This document shows, one piece after another, positions 10,715 to 19,587 of a stretch of DNA of 64,000 nucleotides. How positions within the stretch are numbered: position 1 is the stretch's first letter; every line of letters begins with the position of its first letter. Source of the DNA: CAUPWF01 sp964367685 (GTDB lineage Bacteria > Bacillota > Clostridia > Lachnospirales > Lachnospiraceae); contig CAYIYM010000002.1 of the NCBI GenBank assembly GCA_964367685.1, positions 103,645 to 167,644 of the forward strand, given 5' to 3'. Made by a program: the position numbers and the translations under genes. A model generated the notes under the pieces. It made no database searches. It saw nothing but the letters and a program-made list of their open reading frames with translations, and had not been told where the DNA came from.

Positions 10715-11668
10715 ATGGATAACCAAAATGAGAGACAAAAAAGACGAAAAAGCATAAGGAAGTTAAAATACATATATAGAAAGTGTCGATATAAATTCAG
10801 AAGAAGTATGTATAAATTTAGAAAGAATATATATACATATGGAGAAAATAGACAAGAAAAAATGGATATAAAGAAAAAGATTATGTTAATAGTTGCCTAT
10901 TCATTTATTTTGTTTAGTGTTGTGTCATTACTTACGTATAGCGAGGGAAATGGGGATCCTACTACTGAAGACGTAGCTCTTTCCATATTAGAATCGGAAA
11001 TAGAAAAAGCAGCAGCGATACAAACAGAGGTTATACTTACATATACACCACCAATAGATCCAGATAAGCCTATGGTAGCATTAACATTTGACGATGGGCC
11101 AGGAAAGCATACAGCAAGGTTACTTGATAGCCTGAAGGAACATCAGGTAAAAGCAACCTTTTTCATGTTGGGAACAAAAGTCACGGATAAATATGCAAAT
11201 GAGTTACAACGAATGAGTGCAGAAGGTCATGAGTTGGGAAACCATTCTTTTGATCATCCAGATTTAACAAAACAGTCAGCAGACTATGTGCAATTTCAAA
11301 TCAATGAGACAAATAATCGCATTGAGACACTTGCGGGATCTAAGCCAACAGTTATGCGACCGCCTTATGGAGCGACAAATCAACATGTACAAGAATTAGT
11401 TGGATTACCGCTTGTATTTTGGAATGTTGACACATTAGATTGGAAGACGAAGGATGTAGCAGAAACAGTGAAGGTATTGACTACAGAAATTACGGATGGG
11501 GATATTATTCTGCTTCATGATATACATGGAACGACGGTAGATGCAGTAATACAAGCGTTACCAATCCTAAAGGAACAAGGATTTCAATTGGTAACGGTAA
11601 GTGAATTAGCAGAAGCAAGAGGGAAGGAATTAGTAGCAGGAGAAAAATATTTCCGTTTTCGGAAATAA
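10715..11668 (+). CDS. Membrane-anchored polysaccharide deacetylase (NodB family)
   Basis: Predicted metal-dependent de-N-acetylase acting on cell-wall glycan outside the membrane. The first 55 residues are an unusually basic cytoplasmic tail with repeated Tyr-Lys/Arg patterns (YKFRR, YKFRKN). A membrane helix follows (about residues 56-74), then a linker and the NodB domain from about residue 115. Motif 1 is TFDDGPG, motif 2 HELGNHSFDHPDL supplies the metal histidines, motif 3 is MRPPYGATN, and the late LLHDIHG motif is present, so catalysis should be intact. An internal ATG at 10862 would skip most of the tail but has no clear ribosome-binding site. Glycan target unknown. Confidence 0.88.
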   Translation: MDNQNERQKRRKSIRKLKYIYRKCRYKFRRSMYKFRKNIYTYGENRQEKMDIKKKIMLIVAYSFILFSVVSLLTYSEGNGDPTTEDVALSILESEIEKAAAIQTEVILTYTPPIDPDKPMVALTFDDGPGKHTARLLDSLKEHQVKATFFMLGTKVTDKYANELQRMSAEGHELGNHSFDHPDLTKQSADYVQFQINETNNRIETLAGSKPTVMRPPYGATNQHVQELVGLPLVFWNVDTLDWKTKDVAETVKVLTTEITDGDIILLHDIHGTTVDAVIQALPILKEQGFQLVTVSELAEARGKELVAGEKYFRFRK

Positions 11669-11679
11669 TAGAACAATAA

Positions 11680-11721
11680 AAAGAGCGAGCACAGTGGTTG
11701 GTCCACAAGTGTTCGCTCTTT
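11680..11721. terminator. Bidirectional terminator between deacetylase and prs
   Basis: A 13-bp stem (11680-11692 with 11709-11721, one G-U pair) is flanked by A on the left and T on the right. It can serve both convergent genes. Confidence 0.88.
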
Positions 11722-11744
11722 TATGTAACCGTAGTTACAATGAT

Positions 11745-12923
11745 TTATTGTTGTTTTGCTCTATGTTTCTCAAGTAAATCATGTATTCTGTCTGTTGGAT
11801 TCATTACCTTTCCAATTGTAATATCGTGATTTAGTGAATCAATGATAAGAGCAAGGAACTTACTCATGTTAGCTACAGTTAAATATGGCTTTGAATATGC
11901 TTCTTCAGTTAAGTAATTTAAGTTTGTTACGATAACACGGTCAATGTGTCCTTTTTCATAACTTTCATCAAAACGAGCAAATCCATCTGTGAATAATCCA
12001 AATGTAGTACAAACAAATACTCTTGCTGCTCCACGTTCTTTTAATTTTCTAGCAACTTCTAGCATACTTTCACCAGAAGAAATCATGTCGTCAATAACGA
12101 TTGCATTTTTGCCGTTTAGATCCTCACCTAAAAATTCGTGTGCAACGATTGGGTTCTTTCCATTGACGATAGTAGAATAATCACGTCTCTTATAGAACAT
12201 ACCCATGTTAACCCCTAGTACATTAGAGAAATAAACTGCACGATGCATTGCGCCTTCATCAGGGCTGACAATCATAAGGTTATCTTTATCTACTTTCAAA
12301 TCAGGTTCTGCACGAAGCAATGCTTTGATGAATTGATAGGCAGGTGTGAAGTTGTCAAATCCTTTTAATGGAATTGCATTTGTTACGCGTGGGTCATGGG
12401 CATCAAATGTAATGATGTTAACAACGCCCATAGCTGATAATTCTTCTAATGCAAGTGCGCAGTCAAGGGATTCACGCTTAGTTTTTTTGTGTTGTCTACT
12501 TTCATAAAGGAAAGGCATAACCACGTTAATACGTCTTGCTTTTCCTGTTGCAGCTGAGATGATACGCTTTAAGTCTTGGAAGTGATCATCTGGTGACATA
12601 TGATTTGTGTGTCCATGCACAGAATAGGTAAGGCTGTAATTGCAGACATCAGTCATAATAAACAAATCAGTACCACGAATTGTTTCTTTGATGATTCCTT
12701 TTGCTTCACCAGAACCAAAGCGAGGGCAAGCAATATCTAATAGATAAGAATCTTTTATGTGTTCTGACATCCTAGTGGATGTGTGTTCCGATAAGTTCTC
12801 TTGTTGTCTGAATTGTGCAAGAAATTTGTTTACTTCTGTTCCAAGGGGCATACAGCTGTCTAATACAGCTAATCTCAATGGTGCCACAGGAGTTGATTTT
12901 TCTAAGTTAATGATATTTTCCAT
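11745..12923 (-). CDS. prs: Ribose-phosphate pyrophosphokinase (PRPP synthetase)
   Basis: Makes PRPP from ribose 5-phosphate and ATP for nucleotide, His and Trp synthesis. The 392-residue length exceeds the classical ~315, with extra sequence at the N-terminus. Recognisable elements are MPFLYESRQHKKTKRESL (ATP loop), NIITFDAHDPRV (metal-binding DAHD), SPDEGAMHR and the PRPP-binding loop VIDDMISSGES. It is a monocistronic gene with its own promoter and shares a terminator with the deacetylase gene. The long form looks like a lineage variant seen in clostridia; that it is the main PRPP synthetase is an inference. Confidence 0.85.
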   Translation of the reverse strand: MENIINLEKSTPVAPLRLAVLDSCMPLGTEVNKFLAQFRQQENLSEHTSTRMSEHIKDSYLLDIACPRFGSGEAKGIIKETIRGTDLFIMTDVCNYSLTYSVHGHTNHMSPDDHFQDLKRIISAATGKARRINVVMPFLYESRQHKKTKRESLDCALALEELSAMGVVNIITFDAHDPRVTNAIPLKGFDNFTPAYQFIKALLRAEPDLKVDKDNLMIVSPDEGAMHRAVYFSNVLGVNMGMFYKRRDYSTIVNGKNPIVAHEFLGEDLNGKNAIVIDDMISSGESMLEVARKLKERGAARVFVCTTFGLFTDGFARFDESYEKGHIDRVIVTNLNYLTEEAYSKPYLTVANMSKFLALIIDSLNHDITIGKVMNPTDRIHDLLEKHRAKQQ

Positions 12924-12969
12924 TCGTAATCTCCATTTATTATGTATGTTTTAGCTTCTATTAGTTTAT

Positions 12970-12997
12970 ACTATACTATTTTATGTGAAAAGGTCAA
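12970..12997 (-). promoter_or_regulatory. Promoter of prs
   Basis: Read on the minus strand: TTGACC (12997-12992), 16 bases, TATAGT (12975-12970). It lies about 45 bases before the prs start. Confidence 0.65.
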
Positions 12998-13071
12998 TAC
13001 TATTAGAAGCTAGTTTGCTTTTTTTCCTTAAATTTAGTATGATATAGGTGGTATTAGGAAGGAAGCATAGA

Positions 13072-14394
13072 ATGAAGAAAGAACATGTGATAAAAAGCAT
13101 AATAAAAGACAGTATTGCCGAAGAGATGCAAATCGAAGTAGGCGATAAACTACTCAAAATAAATAATACAATTGTTGAAGATATATTTGATTATCAATTT
13201 CTAATACATGACACATTAGTAACCCTTCTTATAGGGAAGCAAAATGGCGAAGAATGGGAATTGGAAATTGAGAAAGACTATGGAGAAGATATCGGAATTG
13301 AATTCGAGCAAGGTCTGATGGATGAATATAAATCTTGTAGAAATAAATGCGTATTTTGTTTTATTGACCAGATGCCGAAAGGGATGCGCGATACTCTGTA
13401 TTTCAAAGATGATGATTCACGCCTCTCATTTTTACAAGGGAATTATATCACTTTGACGAATATGAAGGATAAGGATATTGAACGAATCGTAAAATATCAT
13501 CTCGGACCAATTAATATCTCTATCCATACCATGAATCCTGAATTACGATGCAAAATGCTACATAATAGATTTGCTGGTGAAGCCTTGAAGAAAATAGACT
13601 TCTTGTATGAAGGTGGAATTGAAATGAATGGACAAATTGTTCTATGTCCAGATTTGAATGATGGAGAAGAACTAGAATTTAGTATTAAGGAAATGAGTAA
13701 GTATTTTCCGAACTTACAGAGTGTTTCGATTGTGCCAGTTGGAGTTACAAAATATAGAGATGGGCTCTATCCACTTCGTACATTTAAAAAGGATGAGGCA
13801 AAAGAAGTCTTAAAGACAATTCATAAATGGCAAAAAATCTTCTATGCAGAATACGGACAACATTTTATTCATGCAGGTGATGAAATGTATCTATTAGCAG
13901 AAGAGCCGATTCCGGCTGCAAAACAGTATGACGGGTATATGCAATTAGAAAATGGAGTAGGAATGTTGCGATTACTTCTTGATGAATTCAAGGAGACCTA
14001 CGAAACACTTGCGGGAGATGATCGCGAAGGTTGTGTGACTATTGTGACAGGACAGTTGATGTATCATACCTTATGTGATTTTGCGAAGCAATTAGAAACA
14101 AAGTTCCCGAATTTAAAAATGAATGTTATAGCCATTAGAAATGATTTCTTCGGTGAAGAGATTACGGTATCAGGTTTAATGACTGGACAAGATATTATTG
14201 CGCAGTTAAAATCATTAGACTTAGGTGACCGTGTACTGTTACCAGTGAATGTTTTGCGTACTGGAGAAGAGGTATTTCTGGATGACATTACATTAGAAGA
14301 AGTAAAAGCAGCTTTACAAGTAAACGTAGATATTGTAAAATCAGGCGGATATGATTTGATTTACAGCATCTTAGGAGAACAACCAATAGAGTAG
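13072..14394 (+). CDS. DUF512 radical-SAM-like Fe-S protein with PDZ-like N-terminus
   Basis: A 440-residue cytoplasmic protein of the DUF512 family, whose biochemical role is not established. The start is ATG 13072, set by AGGAAGGAAG six bases upstream; an in-frame GTG at 13048 lies upstream of that site. The first ~75 residues look like a PDZ domain (VGDKLLKINNTIV). A cysteine cluster CRNKCVFCFIDQMPKG follows, of the CX3CX2C type that binds a 4Fe-4S cluster in radical SAM enzymes, and then DDDSRLSFLQGNYITLTN. The C-terminal half is the DUF512 domain (IVTGQLMY, FFGEEITVSGLMTG). It sits twelve bases before der, an arrangement common in clostridia, suggesting a link to ribosome biogenesis, though this is inference. 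Confidence 0.85.
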   Translation: MKKEHVIKSIIKDSIAEEMQIEVGDKLLKINNTIVEDIFDYQFLIHDTLVTLLIGKQNGEEWELEIEKDYGEDIGIEFEQGLMDEYKSCRNKCVFCFIDQMPKGMRDTLYFKDDDSRLSFLQGNYITLTNMKDKDIERIVKYHLGPINISIHTMNPELRCKMLHNRFAGEALKKIDFLYEGGIEMNGQIVLCPDLNDGEELEFSIKEMSKYFPNLQSVSIVPVGVTKYRDGLYPLRTFKKDEAKEVLKTIHKWQKIFYAEYGQHFIHAGDEMYLLAEEPIPAAKQYDGYMQLENGVGMLRLLLDEFKETYETLAGDDREGCVTIVTGQLMYHTLCDFAKQLETKFPNLKMNVIAIRNDFFGEEITVSGLMTGQDIIAQLKSLDLGDRVLLPVNVLRTGEEVFLDDITLEEVKAALQVNVDIVKSGGYDLIYSILGEQPIE

Positions 14395-14405
14395 GAGATA
14401 ATAAA

Positions 14406-15731
14406 ATGAGCAAACCAATTGTTGCAATAGTAGGAAGGCCAAATGTAGGGAAATCTACATTATTTAACGTGTTAGCGGGCGAAATGATTTCTATTGTAAA
14501 AGACACACCAGGCGTAACAAGAGATAGAATTTATGCCGAAGTAAACTGGTTAAATAAAGATTTCACCTTAATTGACACAGGTGGTATTGAACCAGATAGT
14601 AAGGATATTATTCTATCACAAATGCGTTCACAGGCACAAATAGCTATCGATACAGCAGATGTAATTATGTTTGTAGTTGATGTGAGACAAGGACTAGTAG
14701 ATTCAGACTCGAAAGTAGCAGACATGTTACGTCGTTCGGGAAAACCAGTTGTATTAGTCGTTAATAAGGTAGATAGCTTCCAGAAGTATATGGCAGATGT
14801 GTATGAATTCTACAACCTAGGTATTGGAGAGCCATTCCCAGTATCAGCGGCTTCAAGACTTGGAATAGGTGATATGTTAGATCAAGTAACAGCACTATTT
14901 CCTAACAATAAGAATCATGAAGGTGACGAGGATGAAAGACCAAGAATTGCCATTGTTGGTAAACCTAACGTAGGAAAATCATCCATCGTCAACAAGTTAC
15001 TTGGCCAAGATCGAGTGATTGTATCAGATATCGCTGGAACAACAAGAGATGCCATTGATACAAATATTAAGTACAATGGGAAAGAATATGTGTTTATCGA
15101 TACTGCTGGACTTAGAAGAAAGAGTAAAATCAAAGAAGAGTTAGAGCGATTTAGTATTATTAGAACTGTTACGGCGGTAGAACGTGCTGACGTAGTTCTT
15201 ATGGTAATTGATGCAGTCGAAGGTGTAACAGAACAAGATGCCAAAATTGCAGGAATTGCCCATGAAAGAGGAAAAGGCGTTATTATCGTTGTAAATAAGT
15301 GGGATGCCATTGAAAAACACGATAAGACAATGTATGAGTATGAAGCAAAAGTAAGACAAGTCTTAGCGTATATGCCATATGCGGAAATTATGTATGTATC
15401 TGCATTAACAGGTCAGCGTTTGAATAAGTTATATGAAATGATTGATGTAGTAATTGAAAATAGTACATTAAGAGTTCAAACAGGAGTATTGAATGAAATT
15501 ATGTCAGAGGCAGTTGCATTACAGCAACCACCGTCTGATAAAGGAAAACGATTAAAACTATATTACATTACACAAGTAGCGGTGAAACCACCAACCTTTG
15601 TTGTTTTTGTAAATGATAAAGAGCTAATGCATTTTTCTTATACTAGATATTTGGAGAATAAGATTCGAAGTGCGTTTGGATTCCGTGGGACTCCACTAAA
15701 ATTCTTTACGAGAGAGAGAAAGGATAAGTAG
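14406..15731 (+). CDS. der: Ribosome biogenesis GTPase Der (EngA)
   Basis: Double-GTPase needed for 50S subunit maturation. Two tandem G domains are visible: the first has GRPNVGKST, DTPG, DTGG and NKVD (residues ~8-120). The second has GKPNVGKSS, IAGTTRD, DTAGLRRKSK and NKWD (~180-300). A KH-like C-terminal domain ends in FGFRGTPLKFF. The length of 441 is typical. It is tightly packed upstream of plsY (four-base gap) and gpsA, so the four genes from DUF512 to gpsA are likely co-transcribed. Confidence 0.98.
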   Translation: MSKPIVAIVGRPNVGKSTLFNVLAGEMISIVKDTPGVTRDRIYAEVNWLNKDFTLIDTGGIEPDSKDIILSQMRSQAQIAIDTADVIMFVVDVRQGLVDSDSKVADMLRRSGKPVVLVVNKVDSFQKYMADVYEFYNLGIGEPFPVSAASRLGIGDMLDQVTALFPNNKNHEGDEDERPRIAIVGKPNVGKSSIVNKLLGQDRVIVSDIAGTTRDAIDTNIKYNGKEYVFIDTAGLRRKSKIKEELERFSIIRTVTAVERADVVLMVIDAVEGVTEQDAKIAGIAHERGKGVIIVVNKWDAIEKHDKTMYEYEAKVRQVLAYMPYAEIMYVSALTGQRLNKLYEMIDVVIENSTLRVQTGVLNEIMSEAVALQQPPSDKGKRLKLYYITQVAVKPPTFVVFVNDKELMHFSYTRYLENKIRSAFGFRGTPLKFFTRERKDK

Positions 15732-15735
15732 AGTC

Positions 15736-16380
15736 ATGGAAAGAGTTATTTGTATACTAATCGGATATGCTTTTGGATTATTTCAGACAGGATACATCTA
15801 TGGAAGAGCACACAATATTGATATTCGTCAGCATGGGAGTGGAAATCCAGGTTCAACCAATGCTTTGCGAACACTAGGTAAAAAAGCTGGAATAATCACA
15901 TTACTTGGTGATTCTTGCAAATGTATTTTGGCTGTCGTTGTAGTAAAGTTGATTTTTAATAATAGTCAACCAGAGATTTTGCCAGTTCTAGGAATATATG
16001 CTGGTATGGGAGCAGTATTAGGACATAACTTCCCTTTTTACTTTGGATTTAAAGGCGGAAAAGGAGTTGCTGCATCCATAGGACTGTTGTTAGCTATTAA
16101 TCTGTGGATAGGTCTAATAGCGATAGCTGCCTTTTTTGCAGTAGTAGCAGTCACGAAATACGTATCTGTTGGATCAATTGTATTGCTTGCAGTATTTGCT
16201 TTTGGCGTAATTATTTATGGCCAAATGGGAGGATTCGATTTACCTACAGTAGGTCTACAATATGAGATGGATTTAATTGCAATCTTTTTATTTGTACTAA
16301 CGATTATTCGTCACAAAGAAAATATAATTCGATTAATGAACGGGACAGAGTCTAAAGTAGGAAGTAAGAAAAAGGCTTAG
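15736..16380 (+). CDS. plsY: Acyl-phosphate:glycerol-3-phosphate acyltransferase
   Basis: Integral membrane enzyme that puts the first acyl chain on glycerol 3-phosphate using acyl phosphate. The 214 residues contain about five hydrophobic segments and the PlsY motifs: GSGNPGSTNALRTLGKKAG (motif 1), GHNFPFYFGFKGGKGVA (motif 2) and IRHKENIIRLMNGTE (motif 3). Its neighbour gpsA makes the glycerol-3-phosphate it consumes, so the pair initiates phospholipid synthesis. Confidence 0.96.
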   Translation: MERVICILIGYAFGLFQTGYIYGRAHNIDIRQHGSGNPGSTNALRTLGKKAGIITLLGDSCKCILAVVVVKLIFNNSQPEILPVLGIYAGMGAVLGHNFPFYFGFKGGKGVAASIGLLLAINLWIGLIAIAAFFAVVAVTKYVSVGSIVLLAVFAFGVIIYGQMGGFDLPTVGLQYEMDLIAIFLFVLTIIRHKENIIRLMNGTESKVGSKKKA

Positions 16381-16389
16381 GAGGTTATT

Positions 16390-17400
16390 ATGGGGAAAGT
16401 TGGAGTATTAGGTGCAGGAAGTTGGGGCACAGCGTTAGCGTTGTTACTAGATTCAAATGGACATGATGTAACAGTATGGTCAATTGATAAAAATGAGGTG
16501 ATCATGTTACAAGAAAAACGTGAACATGAATCAAAATTACCAGGTATTAAAATTTCAGAAAACATGAATTTTACAAACAACATCCAAGAAGCAATTGAAG
16601 GAATGGATTTTTGTGTGTTAGCAGTACCATCTCCATTTACAAGAAGTACTGCAAAGAGAATGAGTCCCTATGTTGCTGACAAACAAATTATTGTAGATGT
16701 TGCAAAAGGTATTGAAGAGAATACCTTAATGACATTATCGCAGCAAATTGAAGAAGAAATACCGCAAGCGATTGTAGCAGTCTTATCAGGCCCAAGCCAT
16801 GCAGAAGAAGTAGGAAAAGGACTCACAACAACTGTGACAATTGGAGCCAAGAAAAAAGAAGTAGCAGAGTATTTGAGAGACGCCTTTATGAATCAACGTT
16901 TCCGTGTTTACATTAATCCGGATATGCTTGGAATTGAATTAGGTGGGTCTTTAAAGAATGTGGTTGCGTTGGCAGCAGGAATTGCAGATGGATTAGGTTG
17001 TGGAGATAATGCAAAAGCAGCACTTATTACGAGAGGTATTGCTGAAATCACAAGACTAGGTGTGAAAATGGGTGGAAAAGCAGAAACGTTCTCAGGCTTG
17101 TCAGGAATTGGTGATTTAATTGTAACTTGTTCAAGTGTACATAGCCGTAATAGAAAATGCGGTTATTTAATTGGGCAAGGAATGACATTAGAAGAAGCAC
17201 AAGACGAAGTTAAAATGGTTGTTGAGGGAGTATATTCAGCGAAGGCTGCCCAAAAATTAGGTGTGAAGTTCGATGTAAGCATGCCGCTAGTTAATGAAGT
17301 GAATTTAGTTCTATTCGAAGGAAAAAGTGCAAAAGAAGCATTAAATGATTTGATGCAACGAGACGGTGTGAAAGAACATTTAGATTTGAAATGGGATTAA
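16390..17400 (+). CDS. gpsA: Glycerol-3-phosphate dehydrogenase [NAD(P)+]
   Basis: Reduces dihydroxyacetone phosphate to sn-glycerol 3-phosphate for phospholipid synthesis. The 336-residue protein starts with the Rossmann motif GAGSWGTALA. It carries the conserved SGPSHAEEV segment, the catalytic lysine region ELGGSLKNVVALAAGIADGLG, and GLSGIGDLIVTC with the SRNRKCG loop. AGGAGG just before the ATG is a strong ribosome-binding site. It is the last gene of the der-plsY-gpsA series before the glycine reductase promoter. Confidence 0.97.
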   Translation: MGKVGVLGAGSWGTALALLLDSNGHDVTVWSIDKNEVIMLQEKREHESKLPGIKISENMNFTNNIQEAIEGMDFCVLAVPSPFTRSTAKRMSPYVADKQIIVDVAKGIEENTLMTLSQQIEEEIPQAIVAVLSGPSHAEEVGKGLTTTVTIGAKKKEVAEYLRDAFMNQRFRVYINPDMLGIELGGSLKNVVALAAGIADGLGCGDNAKAALITRGIAEITRLGVKMGGKAETFSGLSGIGDLIVTCSSVHSRNRKCGYLIGQGMTLEEAQDEVKMVVEGVYSAKAAQKLGVKFDVSMPLVNEVNLVLFEGKSAKEALNDLMQRDGVKEHLDLKWD

Positions 17401-17528
17401 AAATGATAAAAATAAAATTAACTAAGTAAAAATATACAAAATTTACTAACTTCTAGACTTGAAAAAGCCTATAAATTAGTTTGATAAAAGTCAAAATAAA
17501 CAAAGTGAAAAAAATATCAATTAAAGAC

Positions 17529-17557
17529 TTGAAAAAAAGTTGGCAAAGAATTATTAT
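17529..17557 (+). promoter_or_regulatory. Candidate promoter of the glycine reductase operon
   Basis: TTGAAA (17529-17534), 17-base spacer, TATTAT (17552-17557). Transcription would start near 17565 and give a leader of about 300 bases before grdX, containing the riboswitch and a terminator. Confidence 0.6.
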
Positions 17558-17611
17558 AGGAATAAGCAATGGAGTTATTGTAAAATTAAATAATAATACA
17601 GGTGGGTTGAT

Positions 17612-17722
17612 GATTTCTAAGAGAGATTCCGAAATAGTGGAACGCCGAAGATGCAAGCTTAAATATAATTTGAGTGAAACTTTCAGGCAAAAGGACTAGA
17701 AGTATACTACGTTCTGGACATT
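17612..17722 (+). ncRNA. Glycine riboswitch, single aptamer
   Basis: The conserved core elements of the glycine aptamer are present. GAGAG (17621-17625) can pair with CTTTC (17680-17684). GCCGAAG (17644-17650) with GCAAGC follows, then a hairpin near 17656-17675, TGAAAC, and TCAGGCAAAAGGAC (17682-17695). A final AGAA/TTCT helix (17698-17701 with 17712-17715) ends in TGGA. Only one aptamer is visible; I could not find a second copy up- or downstream. It precedes the glycine reductase operon, so glycine binding is expected to activate expression of glycine catabolism. The short open frame that runs through it (from TTG 17481) is not a gene. Confidence 0.9.
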
Positions 17723-17740
17723 GAATTTATTTCAAAATAC

Positions 17741-17788
17741 AGAAAGGGTAATAAAAATGCAGAAGTGTATTTTTATTGCCCTTTTTCT
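17741..17788 (+). terminator. Riboswitch expression-platform terminator
   Basis: GGGTAATAAAAAT (17746-17758) pairs with ATTTTTATTGCCC (17769-17781, one G-U pair) and is followed by TTTTTCT. It lies between the glycine aptamer and grdX, where an attenuator is expected. The competing antiterminator helix is not obvious by eye. Confidence 0.82.
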
Positions 17789-17863
17789 AATAAGACAGAA
17801 AGTGTATTTATTACTGATTTGTTTACAATGAAAATACCTTGCAAGAAATGTGGGAGGAAATCT

Positions 17864-18247
17864 ATGAAGAAAGAGTATATTGTGATATCAAACAATCCAT
17901 ATGTGTATGAACAGCTAAAGGATACTGTTGATATGATCTTTCAAGAAACGAGCTATGAGGGAATTTTGAAAGTAGTTAGAAACGAAATTCACAAAGGAGC
18001 AGTTTTACTATCACACCCACTTTCTGGGAGTATTAAGCCGAAGGAAACACCTTATAAATCTGTAATGGTGAAAAAAGGGAAGAAACTGGACCAAGAATCA
18101 TTACAATTAATCGAAAGTGCATTACAAACATGTGACAAATTCGAAGATAAGTCGAATCAGTACAATGAAAAAGTGTTTGAGGATTTTCAATTAATTGACT
18201 GGAGATTAATCAGTGGGGCCATGGAATCGGCAAATGCATACGTGTAA
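17864..18247 (+). CDS. grdX: GrdX family protein
   Basis: A 127-residue small protein of unknown biochemical role that characteristically heads glycine reductase operons. The start is ATG 17864, supported by GGGAGG (17852-17857) six bases upstream; an upstream in-frame extension reads through the attenuator region and is not used. The protein begins MKKEYIVISNNPYVYEQL and contains GAVLLSHPLSGSIKPKETPYKSV, the most recognisable part. No catalytic motif or membrane segment is visible. It is the first gene after the riboswitch, so it shares glycine control. Confidence 0.88.
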   Translation: MKKEYIVISNNPYVYEQLKDTVDMIFQETSYEGILKVVRNEIHKGAVLLSHPLSGSIKPKETPYKSVMVKKGKKLDQESLQLIESALQTCDKFEDKSNQYNEKVFEDFQLIDWRLISGAMESANAYV

Positions 18248-18289
18248 ATGTAAAAATTAATAAAGCGGAAGTAAAAGGAGGAATTACAA

Positions 18290-19570
18290 GTGAGATTAGA
18301 AATGGGACATGTTAACATTAAAGACATTCAATTTGCTACAGAATCGAAAATTGTAGATGGAGTTCTTTATGTATCAGAAGCAGAAGTAAAAGCAATTGTT
18401 CTAGAAGAAGAAAAAATTCAAAGTGTAGAACTTGATATTGCAAAACCAGGTGAGTCAGTTAGAATTACACCAGTTAAAGACGTAATTGAGCCACGTGTTA
18501 AAGTAGAAGGTGGCGGCGGAATCTTCCCAGGCGTTATTTCAAAAGTAGATACTGTAGGTTCTGGAAAAACATATGCATTAAAAGGAATGGCAGTAGTAAC
18601 AGCTGGTAAGATTGTTGGATTCCAAGAAGGAATCATTGATATGACTGGACTTGGTGCAGAATACACACCATTTTCTAAATTACAAAACTTAGTATTAGTA
18701 TGTGAGCCAGTTGAAGGAATCAAGCCTCATGACTATGAAAAAGCTGTAAGATTAGCAGGATTTAGAGTTGCTATGTACCTAGGTGAACTAGCAAGAACAT
18801 TAACTCCAGACGAAACACATGTATATGAGACATGTACAGTGAAAGAAGGATTAGAGAAATATCCAGAGCTTCCAAGAGTAGCATATGTACAAATGCTTCA
18901 AAGCCAAGGTTTATTACACGATACATACGTATATGGCGTAGATGCGAAGAAAACACTTTCTACAATTATGAACCCAACAGAAATCATGGATGGGGCAATT
19001 GTTTCAGGAAACTGTGTTTCAGCATGTGATAAAAATACAACATATCACCACCTAAACAACCCAGTAGTACATGATTTATTTGCAGAGCACGGTAAAACAA
19101 TTAACTTTGTATGCCAAATCATCACAAATGAGAATGTATACTTAGCTGACAAGCAACGTTCATCAGACTGGACAGCAAAAATGTGTAAATTACTTGATCT
19201 TGATGGAGTTATCGTAACTCAAGAGGGATTTGGTAACCCAGATACAGACTTAATTATGAACTGTAAGAAAATTGAAGCAGAAGGCGTAAAAACTGTTATT
19301 GTAACAGATGAGTATGCTGGTCGCGATGGTAAATCACAATCTCTTGCGGATGCAGATGCAGCAGCAGATGCAGTAGTAACAGGTGGAAATGCTAACCAAT
19401 TAATCATTTTACCAAAACTTGATAAAGTAATTGGAACATTAGATTATGTAACTAAGATTGCAGGAGCAAGTGATAAGACAGTGCTTGCTGATGGATCACT
19501 AGAAGTTGAGCTTCAAGTAATCACAGGTGCAACAAACGAAACAGGATTCAATCGACTAAGTGCAAGATAA
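18290..19570 (+). CDS. grdE: Glycine reductase protein B, proprotein GrdE (pyruvoyl-forming)
   Basis: Encodes the precursor of the two smaller subunits of substrate-binding protein B. Known family members self-cleave at an Asn-Cys bond, turning the Cys into a pyruvoyl group that binds glycine as a Schiff base. Here the site is SGNCVSACDKNTTY, with Cys at codon 242 (bases 19013-19015), matching known GrdE. The gene starts with GTG, preceded by AGGAGG at 18277-18282. The 426 residues agree with the family. Its product pairs with GrdB, encoded 17 bases downstream. PrdA and sarcosine/betaine homologues are less likely given the complete grd gene set. Confidence 0.95.
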   Translation: MRLEMGHVNIKDIQFATESKIVDGVLYVSEAEVKAIVLEEEKIQSVELDIAKPGESVRITPVKDVIEPRVKVEGGGGIFPGVISKVDTVGSGKTYALKGMAVVTAGKIVGFQEGIIDMTGLGAEYTPFSKLQNLVLVCEPVEGIKPHDYEKAVRLAGFRVAMYLGELARTLTPDETHVYETCTVKEGLEKYPELPRVAYVQMLQSQGLLHDTYVYGVDAKKTLSTIMNPTEIMDGAIVSGNCVSACDKNTTYHHLNNPVVHDLFAEHGKTINFVCQIITNENVYLADKQRSSDWTAKMCKLLDLDGVIVTQEGFGNPDTDLIMNCKKIEAEGVKTVIVTDEYAGRDGKSQSLADADAAADAVVTGGNANQLIILPKLDKVIGTLDYVTKIAGASDKTVLADGSLEVELQVITGATNETGFNRLSAR

Positions 19571-19587
19571 GAAGGAGAGCAGTTATT

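Noticed and set aside
17481..17699. 72-residue ORF with a TTG start upstream of grdX
   Set aside because: It runs directly through the glycine aptamer core, has no ribosome-binding site and resembles no protein; the RNA explains the conservation.
17741..17788. Ordinary terminator of gpsA
   Set aside because: It lies 340 bases after gpsA and downstream of a new promoter and the glycine aptamer, so it belongs to the riboswitch.
18290..19570. Proline reductase proprotein PrdA instead of GrdE
   Set aside because: The full grdBACD set with both hallmark UGA motifs follows, and the cleavage context matches GrdE.
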